From Cyrtodaria siliqua (Eukaryota; Mollusca; Bivalvia; Adapedonta; Hiatellidae): a DNA stretch of 64,000 bases. A program made the position numbers and the translations under genes. Where the stretch lies: the NCBI GenBank assembly GCA_037043455.1, contig JAWPHD010005117.1, forward strand, positions 106,429 through 170,428, in the 5' to 3' direction. The notes below the pieces were generated by a model. It was not told where the DNA came from, did not search any database, and saw only the letters and a program-made list of their open reading frames with translations. This document shows positions 1 through 10,639 of the stretch, one piece after another. Positions within the stretch are counted from its first letter, which is position 1. Every line of letters starts with the position of its first letter.

Positions 1-1165
1 ATTATCGGGAACCACTTTACAAACAGCGCGCGCGTTCGGTCTATAGATCGTATCATATTTTAAATTAATGAGACCATGAACAAATACACTCACAAAGTTA
101 TTTGTATTAAGTTCTTTGTCGAACTGATCACAGACATATTAATAAACAGATAGGAAACTTCCTACCTTAACCAATGAAATAACCAAAACCTTAACTTTTC
201 CTTCTATCTTCTCACTCAATCATTTACTGATTTTGATGAGAATACATTCAAAAGATTCATAGCGAATAGAAAAATGGGATTATAATAATTTATGCTTATT
301 TTCAACATAAGAAATTGTATAAAAAGATGGTTAAAATTAAAAATATCATGTTTTCGCCTTTCTCTTAAAAATCAAGGTTTTGACATGGTCAAAGTATCCG
401 TCAAACTCGTTTTTTGCTCAAAATGTAAGAGAAAACAAAATAATAGCATTAGAAAAAGAATTAAATTTGTGATGGTATTTGGCATGAATGAAACTTGTAT
501 CTATAAAACTCTGCATGATATGTGTGTTTAAAGTTGGGAAATATTTTGTGATTTTTTTGCACTGTGCCACGTGACATTTAGATAATTTTCGTAGTGTTCA
601 ATCTATTTGTTATTAGGTCTGTGAACTGATCCATACGTTCATGGATATACAGGTAGATCTATGATACGTTTAATCACAATGAACATTTCTGAAAGGAAAG
701 CCAAATGTGTACCTCTCTTTTTAGAGCTGATCTGGGATGAAAATTGACAGAGCCCTGAGCTGATATAAACCTCTCGTCAAATGAAGGTATAAATCAATTG
801 ATATAATATAATATAAAATTATGTGCACCTCTCTATGTAGGCCTACAATCAGTGTATACGAGACGTACATACTACTGCTTAGATCTCTGGTATATATAAT
901 TACACATGAAGTCTCTTCAAATCAGAGAGGTATAACTCTTTTGAAGAGATGTCTAAACTCTCTTTCAGTGATTTGTAGAGATAGTTCAATGATTTGAAAA
1001 GAGCTTCACTTCTAAAACTCGTGTACTTGTCCGTTACTGATTTGAAGAAAGGTTTAATGTGCTTATCGAGGTTTAAATCATGTAATATTTAGTCTCATTA
1101 AACCAGTTGAAGAAAACTAAAGAGAGGTATATATCAGATGGTATAAAGCAACAAAGGCTAACCGA
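1..1165. other. No gene recognised (AT-rich flank)
   Basis: Both strands were read. Only short open frames without recognisable motifs are present. The words GAGAGGT and ACCTCTC recur loosely between 700 and 1130 but form no clear repeat unit. Confidence 0.6.
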
Positions 1166-1171
1166 ACCATG

Positions 1172-1560
1172 GGCTTAAAGTAGCTATCCCTCCAACAACA
1201 GTAACATTGTACAACATATCACGGTACACCGTTTGTTACTGACGACGGTGTATATATATATAATTGACCTATTTTGAGAATCCAAACTCTACATAGACAC
1301 AATATAAACCGCTTTAACCAGCCAGAGCAAATCGAGCAAATCCCAAAACTGGAGTGTAGAATTAAGAGTTACCAACTAATAATTCATTTTACGATATATT
1401 CAATCACGAGTATTTTTAAAAAAAACTATAGTTTTAATCGGCACATATACATTATTATATGACCTGAACACATAGCTAGAGTTTTGATCAACGGTTTTGT
1501 AGAGCAATTTTGCCGTTATTTGGAGTGTTAGTTTCTTTAATCATGAAGCATCACAGCCTA
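1172..1560 (+). repeat. Copy of sulfotransferase intron-2 sequence, inverted relative to the gene
   Basis: This stretch matches the reverse complement of about 51290-51655, which lies in the last intron of the minus-strand sulfotransferase gene just upstream of its final exon. Shared blocks include 'agacacaatataaac', 'aattaagagtta' and 'tatatgacctgaac'. The match fades where exon 3 would begin, and no exon-like coding is visible here. It is either a dispersed repeat that also sits in the intron, or the remnant of a duplicated gene copy. Confidence 0.65.
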
Positions 1561-1770
1561 CTAAAAGTCAACATTTTCCCTGTGTTTCTATACTTTTTAA
1601 AACATTTTTTTGCCAAAGTTACTTCCCCTGACAAACTATCCTCCATTTGTATTTTGACGGCAGCAGACGTAAACTGTACACCGATTTTTTTTTTTTGATT
1701 TTTTTTTTTTTTAAATAAATATTGTCCAGCTTTTGACAATTGACAATGTGTTTGGCATGTTGAGAAAATC

Positions 1771-2524
1771 CTGCCAAATAAAGGTGTTGTATGACGAGAC
1801 ACTCAACTGTACACCACTCAACATTAATTAGACATGACATGGCAGCATCCGGTGGTTAAGAAGTTACAGCTGTGTCAGGTTATACCACACGTTCCTTCCT
1901 GAGTCCACGAAGGAATTCTTATGTTATTAACTAATTGCTTGTCAAATATATTTATAAATCCTGCCAAATAAAGGTGTTGTATGACGTGACACTCAACTGT
2001 ACACCACTCAACATTAATTAGACATGACATGGCAGCATCCGGTGGTTAAGAAGTTACAGCTGTGTCAGGTTATACAACACGTTCCTTCCTGAGTCCACGA
2101 AGGAATTCTTATGTTATTAACTAATTGCTTGTCAAATATATTTATAAATCCTGCCAAATAAAGGTGCTGTATGACGTGACACTCAACTGTACACCACTCA
2201 ACATTAATTAGACATGACATGGCAGCATCCGGTGGTTAAGAAGTTACAGCTGTGTCAGGTTATACCACACGTTCCTTCCTGAGTCCACGAAGGAATTCTT
2301 ATGTTATTAACTAATTGCTTGTCAAATATATTTATAAATCCTGCCAAATAAAGGTGTTGTATGACGTGACACTCAACTGTAAACCACTCAACATTAATTA
2401 GACATGACATGGCAGCATCCGGTGGTTAAGAAGTTACAGCTGTGTCAGGTTATACCACACGTTCCTTACTGAGACCACAACGGAATTCTTATGTTATTAA
2501 CTAATTGCTTGTCAAATATATTTA
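1771..2524. repeat. 190-bp tandem repeat, four nearly identical copies
   Basis: Units start at 1771, 1961, 2151 and 2341 with 'ctgccaaataaagg', an exact 190-bp spacing. Copies differ by only a few substitutions; the last is the most changed near its end. Each unit carries 'ggcagcatccggtggttaag' and ends in an AT-rich stretch. No coding potential. The low divergence points to recent amplification. Confidence 0.95.
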
Positions 2525-2654
2525 CATTTGCCGTTCTGAGAGTTCACATAGATATTTCCCCCTCAGCCAATTCGCTCATTATAAGTTCAGGAAATTGTAG
2601 AATCTTGTAGCATATGGTTCATCTGACATTGTTCTGAGGTTTATACATATACAT

Positions 2655-2905
2655 TATTATATGACCTGAACGTATAGCTAGAGTTTTGATCAACGGTTTT
2701 GTAGAGCAATTTTGCCGTTATTTGGAGTGTTAGTTTCTTTAATCATGAAGCATCACAGCCTACTAAAAGTCAACATTTCCCTGTGTTTCTATACTTTTTA
2801 ATATGGTTAAAGAGGTTTGCCTCCAGATTAATATTATTATTTTCTTTTTTTTTAAATAAATATTGTCCAGCTGTTGACAATGTGTTTGGCATGTTGAGAA
2901 AATCC
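2655..2905 (+). repeat. Direct repeat of the sequence left of the 190-bp array
   Basis: This stretch repeats 1457-1770 in the same orientation: it begins with 'tatatgacctgaacgtatag', passes 'atcatgaagcatcacagcc', and ends 'ggcatgttgagaaaatcct'. A block of about 110 bp present in the left copy (around 1600-1690) is missing here. The two copies bracket the 190-bp array, so the array grew inside, or was duplicated with, this element. Confidence 0.85.
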
Positions 2906-2959
2906 TAATATTTACATTTTTTCTATATTTTCTATACGAAAGCGTAAATCTAGATATCA

Positions 2960-3605
2960 TGGTCTTAGGCGTAATGGTAACATCAAACGTAAATCGCGTG
3001 TAATTATTTCTGTCGCTGATTTACATACTATTTTTAAACAGTCTGGAAAGCACTCTATGCTTTCACGGCTTACCTCTTTGTCCATTTCTTTACGTAAAAT
3101 GATCGACGAGGAAGCCGACAAAATTTTCATTCGTACAGATCCCTTGTATAACACTGCTTCCATAGTTCAAAGCTAACAACATGTTCTCCGACCCCATATT
3201 GACAAGGAGTCTGATCACGTCAGGCATTTTCTAAAACTACTATATATTAATAAAGGTATTGATTTCATTGACATGCCTAGTATTTTTCGGGATACTCATG
3301 TAGTTGATTCTATCCCTAAATATTTCAAAAATTCCGAAAGTCCTGTAATTTGTTGTAAGTATAAAAAGCCTATTAGAAATATTATTTTCAACTACAAAAT
3401 AGTTTCTGACCTTGATATAGTACATAATACTCCTAAGGAATGTGAATGGAACACATCAAAATTTTGCTATGCTCCAGCAGGTCATGTCATCACTGGTAAT
3501 TTTGATATTGTTGATAAACGTATTCGGCATTTGTTTTCGAAAGGTCCTAAACGTCTCACACCACAATTAATTTTCCAAATTGTAATGTTTTTGTTCGTGG
3601 CATAG
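2960..3605 (+). pseudogene. PLE N-terminal region (degenerate)
   Basis: Reading frames here encode an N-terminal portion typical of PLE proteins: a basic stretch, 'SVADLHTIFKQSGKHSML', one in-frame stop near 3174, then 'INKGIDFIDMPSIF' and the family-typical 'GHVITGNFDIVDKRIRHLF' followed by 'SKGPKR'. In related PLEs this module precedes the reverse transcriptase fingers. The open segment 3273-3605 stops where an unrelated-looking stretch interrupts the protein. No start codon can be assigned, and the 5' end of the element is not defined. Confidence 0.75.
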
Positions 3606-3970
3606 AGATAAAACAGATTTTGCAACATGTATTTATGCTTAAATTCTTCATTGATCCAATATCTGCAATTTAAAACACATTTAACACATATTTACCAGAT
3701 TGAACTTTTTTTAATTTCATGTTTGCGTGACACCTATCAACATTTAGACAAAAATACAACCCCGTGGTGATTAGACCCATGATGTGTAAAATGAGGCAGA
3801 GTTGGCTAGAAATCTTATATCAACATGCATTTTTCTGTGATCTCTTCCTAAAATGCTGTAGATTTAGAACCTGGTAAAGATAAGTCAATGTATCCTGTAA
3901 AATGTAGAAAAGCGAACTTGTTTTTTTTTATCTACCTCCTTCATCTGTAGGGCACGAGTATTCAAGGCAG
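3606..3970 (+). other. Non-coding interruption inside PLE copy 1
   Basis: About 360 bp of AT-rich sequence without homology to the other PLE pieces separates the 'KGPKR' module from the 'YRLPSAIDFNACRAQ' module. Its right edge has a polypyrimidine run ending in CTGTAG, like a 3' splice site. A matching GT donor is not obvious at the left edge. It may be a retained intron (known in some PLEs) or a small insertion. Confidence 0.45.
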
Positions 3971-3978
3971 ATAATAGT

Positions 3979-5786
3979 GGCGTGAGTCCTAAATATAGAT
4001 TACCTTCAGCTATTGATTTTAATGCCTGTCGTGCCCAGATCGCCAACTCCATTGAAGACTTTGGTATAAAATGGTGTCGTAGAGAACATGCGGACCCAAA
4101 CTCGTTTTCTACTTGGAAAAAGTCAATTCTTAAAATTATAGATACACGTATTAACTGTTATAATGCTAATCCCTCTTTACTACCCCCGAGACCTAGGTTT
4201 TCCTTTCGTAATTTAAAATCGGGAATTCAGGAATTTCATAATAAATTTGTTTTAGTTCCTGCAGATAAAGCAGCTAATAATGTAATTATTGTTTGACGCC
4301 TACATTACGTCAATGTTTTATCTCTGGAACTCGGCAGCACCAATTCGTATACTCCAGTTAATTCTACTGAGGATGATGTTGTTTCCGCACATATCACTCG
4401 GTGCACTACTTTCAAGGCTGGTGTAAACGATAAGCAAAATAAACTGCCTACCATGTACTGGATTCCTAATTTACTTAAAAATTCGTATAAGGCTCGCTTT
4501 ATTTCTAATTCTAGTGCCTGCACCACAACAAACATCTCCAACTTTTAACTTCTTGTCTTACTGCCGTTAAAGATCACGTTAAACTATATTGTGATAAAAC
4601 TTATGAAAACTCTGGGATTAATTTATTTTGGTCTATAAAAAATTCAGGAGACGTCCTTGATAACATTTTCAATAAAGGTCAAGTTTCATCAATAAGTACT
4701 TATGACTTCTCTACACTATATACAACCTTACCACATCACCTTATTAAAGACAAGCTAATTTCTCTTATTCAAAAAACATTCGCTAGAGAAAATACTACAT
4801 TTTTGGCATGTAATAATATTAAAGCGTTTTTTACTAACGGCAGTTTAGACAATTATACTATGTGGACTTGCTATGAAGTTTGTGAAGCACTCATCTTTCT
4901 ATTAGATAATATTTTCGTCAGGTATGGTACCACCATTTATAGACAAATTGTTGGTATCCTTATGGGTACGAACTGTGCACCACTTGTCGCAGATTTGTTT
5001 TTATTTTGCTATGAAAGAGATTTCATGTTGAGTCTTTCACCAGATACCCAGGCAGATGTTATTGAAGCTTTTTAATGACACCTCTCGGTATCAGGATGAC
5101 ATACTGAACATTAACAACCCTTTCTTTCCAACTATGGTTGATAATATTTATCCTAAAGAACTTCAGCTTAATAAAGCTAATATATCTGATAATAACGCTT
5201 CTTTTCTTGATTTAGATCTCTCGATTGAAAATGGTGAAATAATTAGCAAAATCTATGACAAGAGAGATGATTTTAATTTTGACATTGTTAATTACCCCCA
5301 CTTGGATGGGGATGTTCCCCGAGCAACTTCTTATGGGGTGTATGTGTCTCAACTTATTCGTTTTTCAAGAGCTTATACTCGAGTTGAGGACTTTAATATT
5401 CGTAAACTTTGTATAACTAAAAAGCTACTCAATCAGGGTTACCGTTACCATAAACATCGTAAAACCTTTGCAAATTTTATTATCGTAACCCTGGTCTTCT
5501 TTCCAAATATAAAAGTAATTTAAGGACTCTTCTGCGACATGGACTATCACAACCTGACTTCTATTGTGATGTGATTTATAAACTTCGTAAGATTTTTGGT
5601 CATGATCACTTTCATACTATCTTTGTTAAACTTGTTAAAAAGTTTATCAAAAGAGGTTATGACCCTATCATTTTGCAACGTACTGCATGCTTGGTGATGG
5701 ACCCTTTTACAGTTCGCCACTATGCTTTCCTCTTTAATTGTACGATGACCGGACAGGCTGTGGACCCTATGATGACGCCTACCTAA
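3979..5786 (+). pseudogene. PLE reverse transcriptase and C-terminal extension, frameshifted
   Basis: The protein can be followed through several frames. It begins at about 3979 ('YRLPSAIDFN', 'WCRREHADPNSFSTW') and reaches 'FVLVPADKAANNVIIV', with an in-frame TGA at 4294. It continues through 'LPTMYWIP' and 'YKARFISNSSAC' and shifts frame near 4540. Motif A 'YDFSTLYTTLPHH' is near 4700, 'LMGTNCAPLVAD' near 4960, a shift follows near 5070, and the catalytic box is YQDD (5089-5100). 'NASFLDLDLSIENG' follows, a shift occurs near 5480, and the extension 'LSQPDFYCDVIYKLRKIFG' runs to 'CTMTGQAVDPMMTPT' at 5786. The second residue of the catalytic box is Q, whereas the PLE copy near 53.36 kb has YLDD. 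Confidence 0.9.
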
Positions 5787-6275
5787 AGCCCATTGGGACG
5801 GTGGCGTTTGATATTTGTCTATGATCATTCCTGTTGTGCCCTTAATGGTTTATTCTCTTGTTGCTCTGGCTTCTGCCAAGTCATTGAGTACCTTCATTGT
5901 GGCTTTCTAGGCCATTGTTTTTTGTATTATATTTACACGAGCATATTTGTGTTTTACTTATATTACTATTGATGCTGCCTTGTTGGTTAGAGATTAGATC
6001 ATGGCGGGGATTTCTTTATTTACACTGGGATGACGGTAGGATAAGTGTGAGGTTTGGTGCACCCTAGAACCGATTTAAACCCCCAGTGGTCTTTGTTGCC
6101 ACTGACCGTTCCAAGGCGGTAGCCCTATTGTCAACCCTTTTGTGTTTGTGATGTCGTTTGCATTTTTTATTACTTTTGCCTTCTCGTTTGTCTGTTTGCG
6201 TGTTTGTTTTTGTGTTTTGTGGTTGATTGTCGTCCTTGAATGCTGCATTCCCTGTCCGATATTTTTATCTTTCTT
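5787..6275 (+). mobile_element. PLE 3' tail (copy 1)
   Basis: A non-coding tail follows the PLE stop codon. Landmarks recur in other copies: 'tgctctggcttctgccaag', 'ggcggggatttctttattt', 'gtgaggtttggtgcaccc', 'ttgtcaacccttttgtgttt' and a terminal 'gctgcattccctgtccgat'. Copies of parts of this tail lie at 7.8-8.1, 15.66-15.86, 29.04-29.18, 50.25-50.52, 52.65-52.86, 54.2-54.42 and 60.13-60.38 kb. Confidence 0.85.
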
Positions 6276-6284
6276 TGTCTGAGA

Positions 6285-6480
6285 TAAGCTTGTTCGTCAA
6301 GAGAGGGCTGGCGTGGCCCACTGGATAGCTCGGTGAACTTGAAACCGGAGAAAGTGTCTTGACCAAGAACACACTGACGAAACTCAATGGCGTCAGTGAG
6401 GCTTGAACCCGAGTTCTTCGGTAGCGTCGTACGTTGGTCCCGTGTATCAGAGTTTATCATGCAACTAATTTTTCTACTAT
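6285..6480 (-). mobile_element. tRNA-derived SINE (minus strand)
   Basis: On the minus strand a Pol III B-box-like 'GGGTTCAAGCC' is followed by 'GTTCTTGGTCAAGACACTTT', a phrase common in invertebrate SINE bodies. Upstream of the B box is a tRNA-like 'ACGACGCTACCGAAGAACTC'. The SINE abuts the end of the PLE tail. The A box is weak and exact ends are uncertain. Confidence 0.65.
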
Positions 6481-6689
6481 ACAAATACAGCTTCTGTCTA
6501 CTAACCTAATAATTTCTACCCAACTGCTGTATTGTGCTAGTAGCTACACGCGCTATTATTCGATGACTTAAAAAGTCAGGAATCAGTCATTTAAACTACA
6601 AATATACACAATATGTTTTACGCTTATCACTTTAGAAATGCAGTAATTATCAAAAGACATTATTTTGCATTTATTATCATATTAAATAT

Positions 6690-6787
6690 ACGCCGAAAAC
6701 ATTTTTTGCCAAAGTTAGGCCTACTTCCCCTGACAAACTATCGTCCATTTGTATTTTGACGGCAGCAGACGTAAACTGTACATTTCC
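6690..6787 (+). repeat. Copy of the 1600-1685 block
   Basis: This stretch repeats about 1600-1685 with a few changes: 'acttcccctgacaaactatc' and 'gacggcagcagacgtaaact'. This is the block missing from the 2655-2905 copy, so it behaves as a separate mobile or duplicated segment. Confidence 0.8.
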
Positions 6788-6799
6788 ATTGTCTTTCAG

Positions 6800-7420
6800 G
6801 TAAATTATGTTAGTTTAAAACAGTTTCATGATAAAAGAAAATTACATGGTTAGTAACTTAGAATTTCAGTTGTATTTTGGCTCGTGTCGCAAAGTCACTT
6901 TTCTTACACTCGCCAAACTACAGCTGAAATTCCTGAAGTTACTAAACACTAAACATGTAATTTTTATATATCCTCCGAGCACGTTAAATAGAACGAGTAG
7001 GGCAGGTTCCTGGATCCTATGTATCCTTCAAGCCTCTCTGGAACGGTTTTAAATATTAACTATATATAATGTTTTGATGAGCCGTTAAGCACCATTCAAG
7101 AAGTGTTCATCATATTGCTTGACTGAGAGGGGAATGATCAAAACACCAGTGAACTGCATGCGTTTTCTTTTTTTTTCTTTGTACCACTTCATTATCTGTA
7201 TGTAAATGATACGACCGCGTGAATTTTCTAAACTGTGATTGTATAATATCATTTTTCCTTGAGCTAAAACGTGATTTTAGAATATCATGTTTATTTGGGC
7301 TTTAATCCAGACACGTTTAAATACTGTAAAGGGGATCCGTTGGAAGCAACAAACACACACAAGAGAGAAAAGGCGACTACCTTTTTGAGGGGAAAAATGC
7401 AATAAGCGCCACACAAAACT
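6800..7420. other. No gene recognised
   Basis: AT-rich sequence without homology to the other repeats that I could see. A 74-codon open frame at 6828-7052 has no recognisable motif. Confidence 0.5.
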
Positions 7421-8130
7421 TTATCAACGACAAGCTTATTGCTCTTATTAAAAAAAACACTTTTGCTAGAGAAAATACAATATGTTTGACTTGGAACAAT
7501 GTTACAGCTTTTATACTCACCACAATTTGGACAGTTATAACATATGGACTATCACAGCCGGACTTCTATGGTGACGTGATTTACAAACTTGGTCATAATC
7601 ACTTTCATATATTACAATCTTTATTAAATTTGTTAAAAAGTTTATCGAAAGAGAGTATGACCCCTATCATTCTGCAACGCACATGTTTAGTAGTTGACCC
7701 ATTTACAGTTTGCCACTATGCCTTCCTCTTTGATTGTTAGGGGACCGGACAGATTGTGGAGCCTATGATGTCTACCTAAATCCTCAAAGGACGGTATAAA
7801 CGTCTGATGGTTGTTTTAAATCTTGTATATTCGTACACTTTACGGTTTGTTTTCTTGTTGCTCTAGCTTCTGCCAAGTCATTCAGTACTTGCTTTGTGGG
7901 TTTCTAGAGTTTTGTGTTTTTATATTACATTTACATGATCGCTTATGAGTTATACTTATGTTACCTATTAATGATTTGTATCACTGACCTTTCCAAAGCA
8001 ATAGCCCTATCGGCAACCGTTTTATGTTTGTGATGTCATATCTTGATTTTCATTCATCTTTGTAGTTGTTGTTTGTTTCTGTACGTGTTTGTGGTTAACT
8101 GTGGTCCTTGAATGCTACATTTCCTGTTCA
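7420..8130 (+). mobile_element. PLE copy 2, internally deleted
   Basis: The copy starts in the middle of the reverse transcriptase ('KLIALIKKNTFARENT', matching 4740-4800 of copy 1). It jumps near 7540 to the C-terminal extension ('LSQPDFYGDVIYKLGHNHFH'), passes 'LVVDPFTVCHYAFLFDC' (ends 7740), and enters the 3' tail. About 750 bp, including the catalytic box, is deleted at the jump. The tail is itself shortened: it lacks the 'gtgaggtttggtgcaccc' landmark. Confidence 0.85.
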
Positions 8131-8144
8131 ACTTTTATATCTAC

Positions 8145-8645
8145 TTTTGCCAAGGTGTGAAGCATTTATTTTTCTATTAGCTGATGATTTAAAAATATTC
8201 GTAACATTTGTATCATTAAAAAGCTACTTCATCAGAGCTACCGTTACCATGAACTTCGAAGAAGCCTTTGGAAAAGTTTATAATCATAACCGTGATCGGC
8301 TTTAAAAACATAAAAGTAATTTAAGAACTCTTCTGCGATAAGGTCACATAGTCACAGCCCGACTTGTACGGTGACGTGATTTAAAAAATAAGATCGTTGG
8401 TAATACAATATTTACTAAACTTATTAAAAGGATTGTCAAAGGAAGATTTTGCAACGCATATTTGGTGGTTGAACCATTTACAGGTCGCCAATTTGCTTTC
8501 CTCTTTTATTACCATACTAGTATTGCGATGACGGGATATATTGTGGACCCTATGATGACGACTACATTAATCCTGAAAGGCACGTAACGGTTGATGTTTG
8601 AGTTTAATATTGTCTTGTCATGCCCTTAAAGGTTTATTCCCTTGT
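8145..8645 (+). mobile_element. PLE copy 3, fragment
   Basis: Fragments of the C-terminal half are recognisable: 'EAFIFLL', then 'YFIRATVTMNFEEAFGKVYN', 'HKSNLRTLLR', 'LVVEPFTGRQFAFLF' and 'VDPMMTT'. A large deletion joins the first piece to the second. The copy ends inside the tail near 8640, where LINE ORF1 sequence begins, so the LINE inserted into, or recombined with, this tail. Confidence 0.8.
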
Positions 8646-8649
8646 TTAT

Positions 8650-9490
8650 TTCCTTGTTGCTCGCAAACTCACTCCTACCAATGCTTTTGTGCTTACTTTC
8701 AGCACACCAAATCTTCCAAAGACCATCAAGACTGGATATTTCATTCTACTAGTTGACCCCTTTATTCCAAACCCTCTTCGATATTTTAACTGTCAACTCT
8801 TTGGTCACCATAGAGAAAGATGCAAGCGAGCTGCTCCTGTCTGTGCCCTTTGCGGCCAGGAGGGTCATAGCGACTTCGCGAATTGCAAAAACACCGCCTC
8901 TTGCATAAACTGCAATGGAACCCACGGGGCTTTCTCTAAGGACTGTCCGAAGTGGAAGCACGCGAGGAAAATACAGAAGGTTAAGATTGAAAAGAACATC
9001 TCTTTTCCTGAAGCTAGACAACTTGTTGAGGGTCTTACTCCGCCCACTCCATCTGGCAAATCGTATGCCGATGCGAGTAGGGTTGAGAAACCATCTACCA
9101 GGTCTATCGCGTCGCAGACCGTGTTAACCTGGCCAATAGACTCCGACAAGTTTGCTACTATTCCACTCTCTGTTCAGAAATCCTCTGAAACATCTTCAGC
9201 CTTTCAAACTGTGGTCCTCTTAAATAAGCCTCCTGTAGCTCCCAAACCTCTTGTGGCTTCCAAGCCTAAAACTCCTTCAACTATATCCTCAACAACTCTC
9301 CTACATCCACTGCATCTACTTCATCTATTTCGAAATCGACGGACTCTGGTGCAACCAAGAGTCCACCAAACCCGACGAACTCTTCCAAAGGTTCGTCAAA
9401 TCCGACGAACCAAGCAGAACTGTTGCCACGGAGTGACAGCAAGAAAAAAGAAAACTTCCGGGTTAAGAAAGCAGTCAAAAGTAGTTCTTG
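8650..9490 (+). pseudogene. LINE ORF1 (nucleic-acid-binding, three CCHC-type knuckles)
   Basis: The open frame runs from about 8656; sequence upstream is PLE tail, so the first residues of the 8620 frame do not belong. It contains 'NPLRYFNCQLFGHHRERCKR', then 'CALCGQEGHSDFANC' and 'CINCNGTHGAFSKDC'. These are three zinc-knuckle-like motifs, the first with its leading Cys replaced by Tyr (YFNCQLFGHHRERC). The family is the Jockey-type ORF1 RNA chaperone that packages LINE RNA. A frameshift occurs near 9290. In the alternative frame a Ser/Lys-rich tail runs to about 9490, where the foldback element begins. The frame 8620-9549 read straight through runs into foldback sequence. Confidence 0.8.
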
Positions 9491-9494
9491 AGCT

Positions 9495-10600
9495 GGCTGT
9501 AGACCCCACCCCTCCCCGCCCCCACCAGGGGAAATTTTGTAGGGTATGATTTTCTAAAAGAACATACATTAAGCTTCAAAATGAGACATATGTGCCATCT
9601 GAGCGTTGGGGCTTTAGTGAGTTTTGGGGAAAAACGTTGCGTTTTTAGACGAAAATAGCCGAAATCTGGAATTATTTTATAGAAAAAGAATGCAATACAT
9701 TAGAACCAATTTGAATCGATGGAATCTTTCTCGGAACGCATCTCTACATGTCTCACAATAAACGTATGGATCCGATACTTAAATGTTGAGATTTTGGGTA
9801 AAAATGTTAAAAAATTGAATAAAATCGCTGATTTCTGTAATACATTGGGGGTATTTAACTAAAAATTAAAAATATATCTAATACAATAGAAAAAAGAAAT
9901 ATTGTAACCATATTGGGCAGGGTATGGTCCAGTGATTAAATAGAAAAAAGTTCCAAACCGCATAATGTTTGGAAATGCCTTAATTTTGGGGCGAAAAATG
10001 TGTATTTTAGTCGGAAATCGCCGGATCTAGAATTGTTTTTAACATTAGTTTGAACATAAATTTATCAAATTGAAGCAATATAATGTTGCACAGCATACAT
10101 ATATAAGTTTTTCCTGGCATCATATATAACATATGTGCTCAAATATTGGCATTTTAGGGCAAAATATTGAAAAAAATGACAAAAATCACTGATTTCTGTA
10201 ATCCATTGGGGTATTGGGTTAACATATAGAAAAAATATTTAATACAATAGAATAAAGACATATTGTAACATTTCGGATAGACAAAGGTCCAATAATTAAG
10301 TAGAAAAAAGTCCTGAACCATATGATGCTTAAAATATTACCTTAAATTTTCAGGCGAAAAATGTGTATTTCCGTCAAAAATCGACGGAATCTGGAATTAT
10401 CTTTCGAAAATAGTTTGAACATAAACTTATCAAACTGAAGCAATAAAATGTTGCACACTATACACATCCAAGTCATTTATTGTATCAGATATATCATATA
10501 TGCTCAAGTATTTATATTTTAGGGCAACATGTTGAAAAAATGACTAAAATCGCTGATTTCTGTAATGCATTGAGGTATTGGGAAAAAATTAAAAGTGCAT
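9495..10600. repeat. Left arm of the foldback element
   Basis: Composed of ~360-bp direct repeats. The phrase 'gatttctgtaat' recurs at about 9830, 10190 and 10553, each time followed by 'cattggggta'-like sequence and a paragraph containing 'gcgaaaaatgtgtatt'. The outer end is C/G-rich; the rest is AT-rich. Confidence 0.9.
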
Positions 10601-10639
10601 AGAAAGAACGGATTTTTTTTATAACATTTCTGCAGTCCA

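Larger units (their letters stand above)
2930..6275 (+). mobile_element. Penelope-like retroelement, copy 1 (most complete, inactivated)
   Basis: A PLE copy comprises a broken coding region (about 2960-5785) and a 3' tail to about 6275. The reverse transcriptase belongs to the Penelope type: 'FVLVPADKAANN' before the catalytic core, then 'YDFSTLYTTLPH', 'GTNCAPLVADL' and 'RYQDDIL'. The C-terminal extension ('DPFTVRHYAFLFNC') ends the protein without any GIY-YIG endonuclease motif that I can see. Frameshifts and stops make it non-functional. At least five other fragments of the same family lie in this window. Confidence 0.9.
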
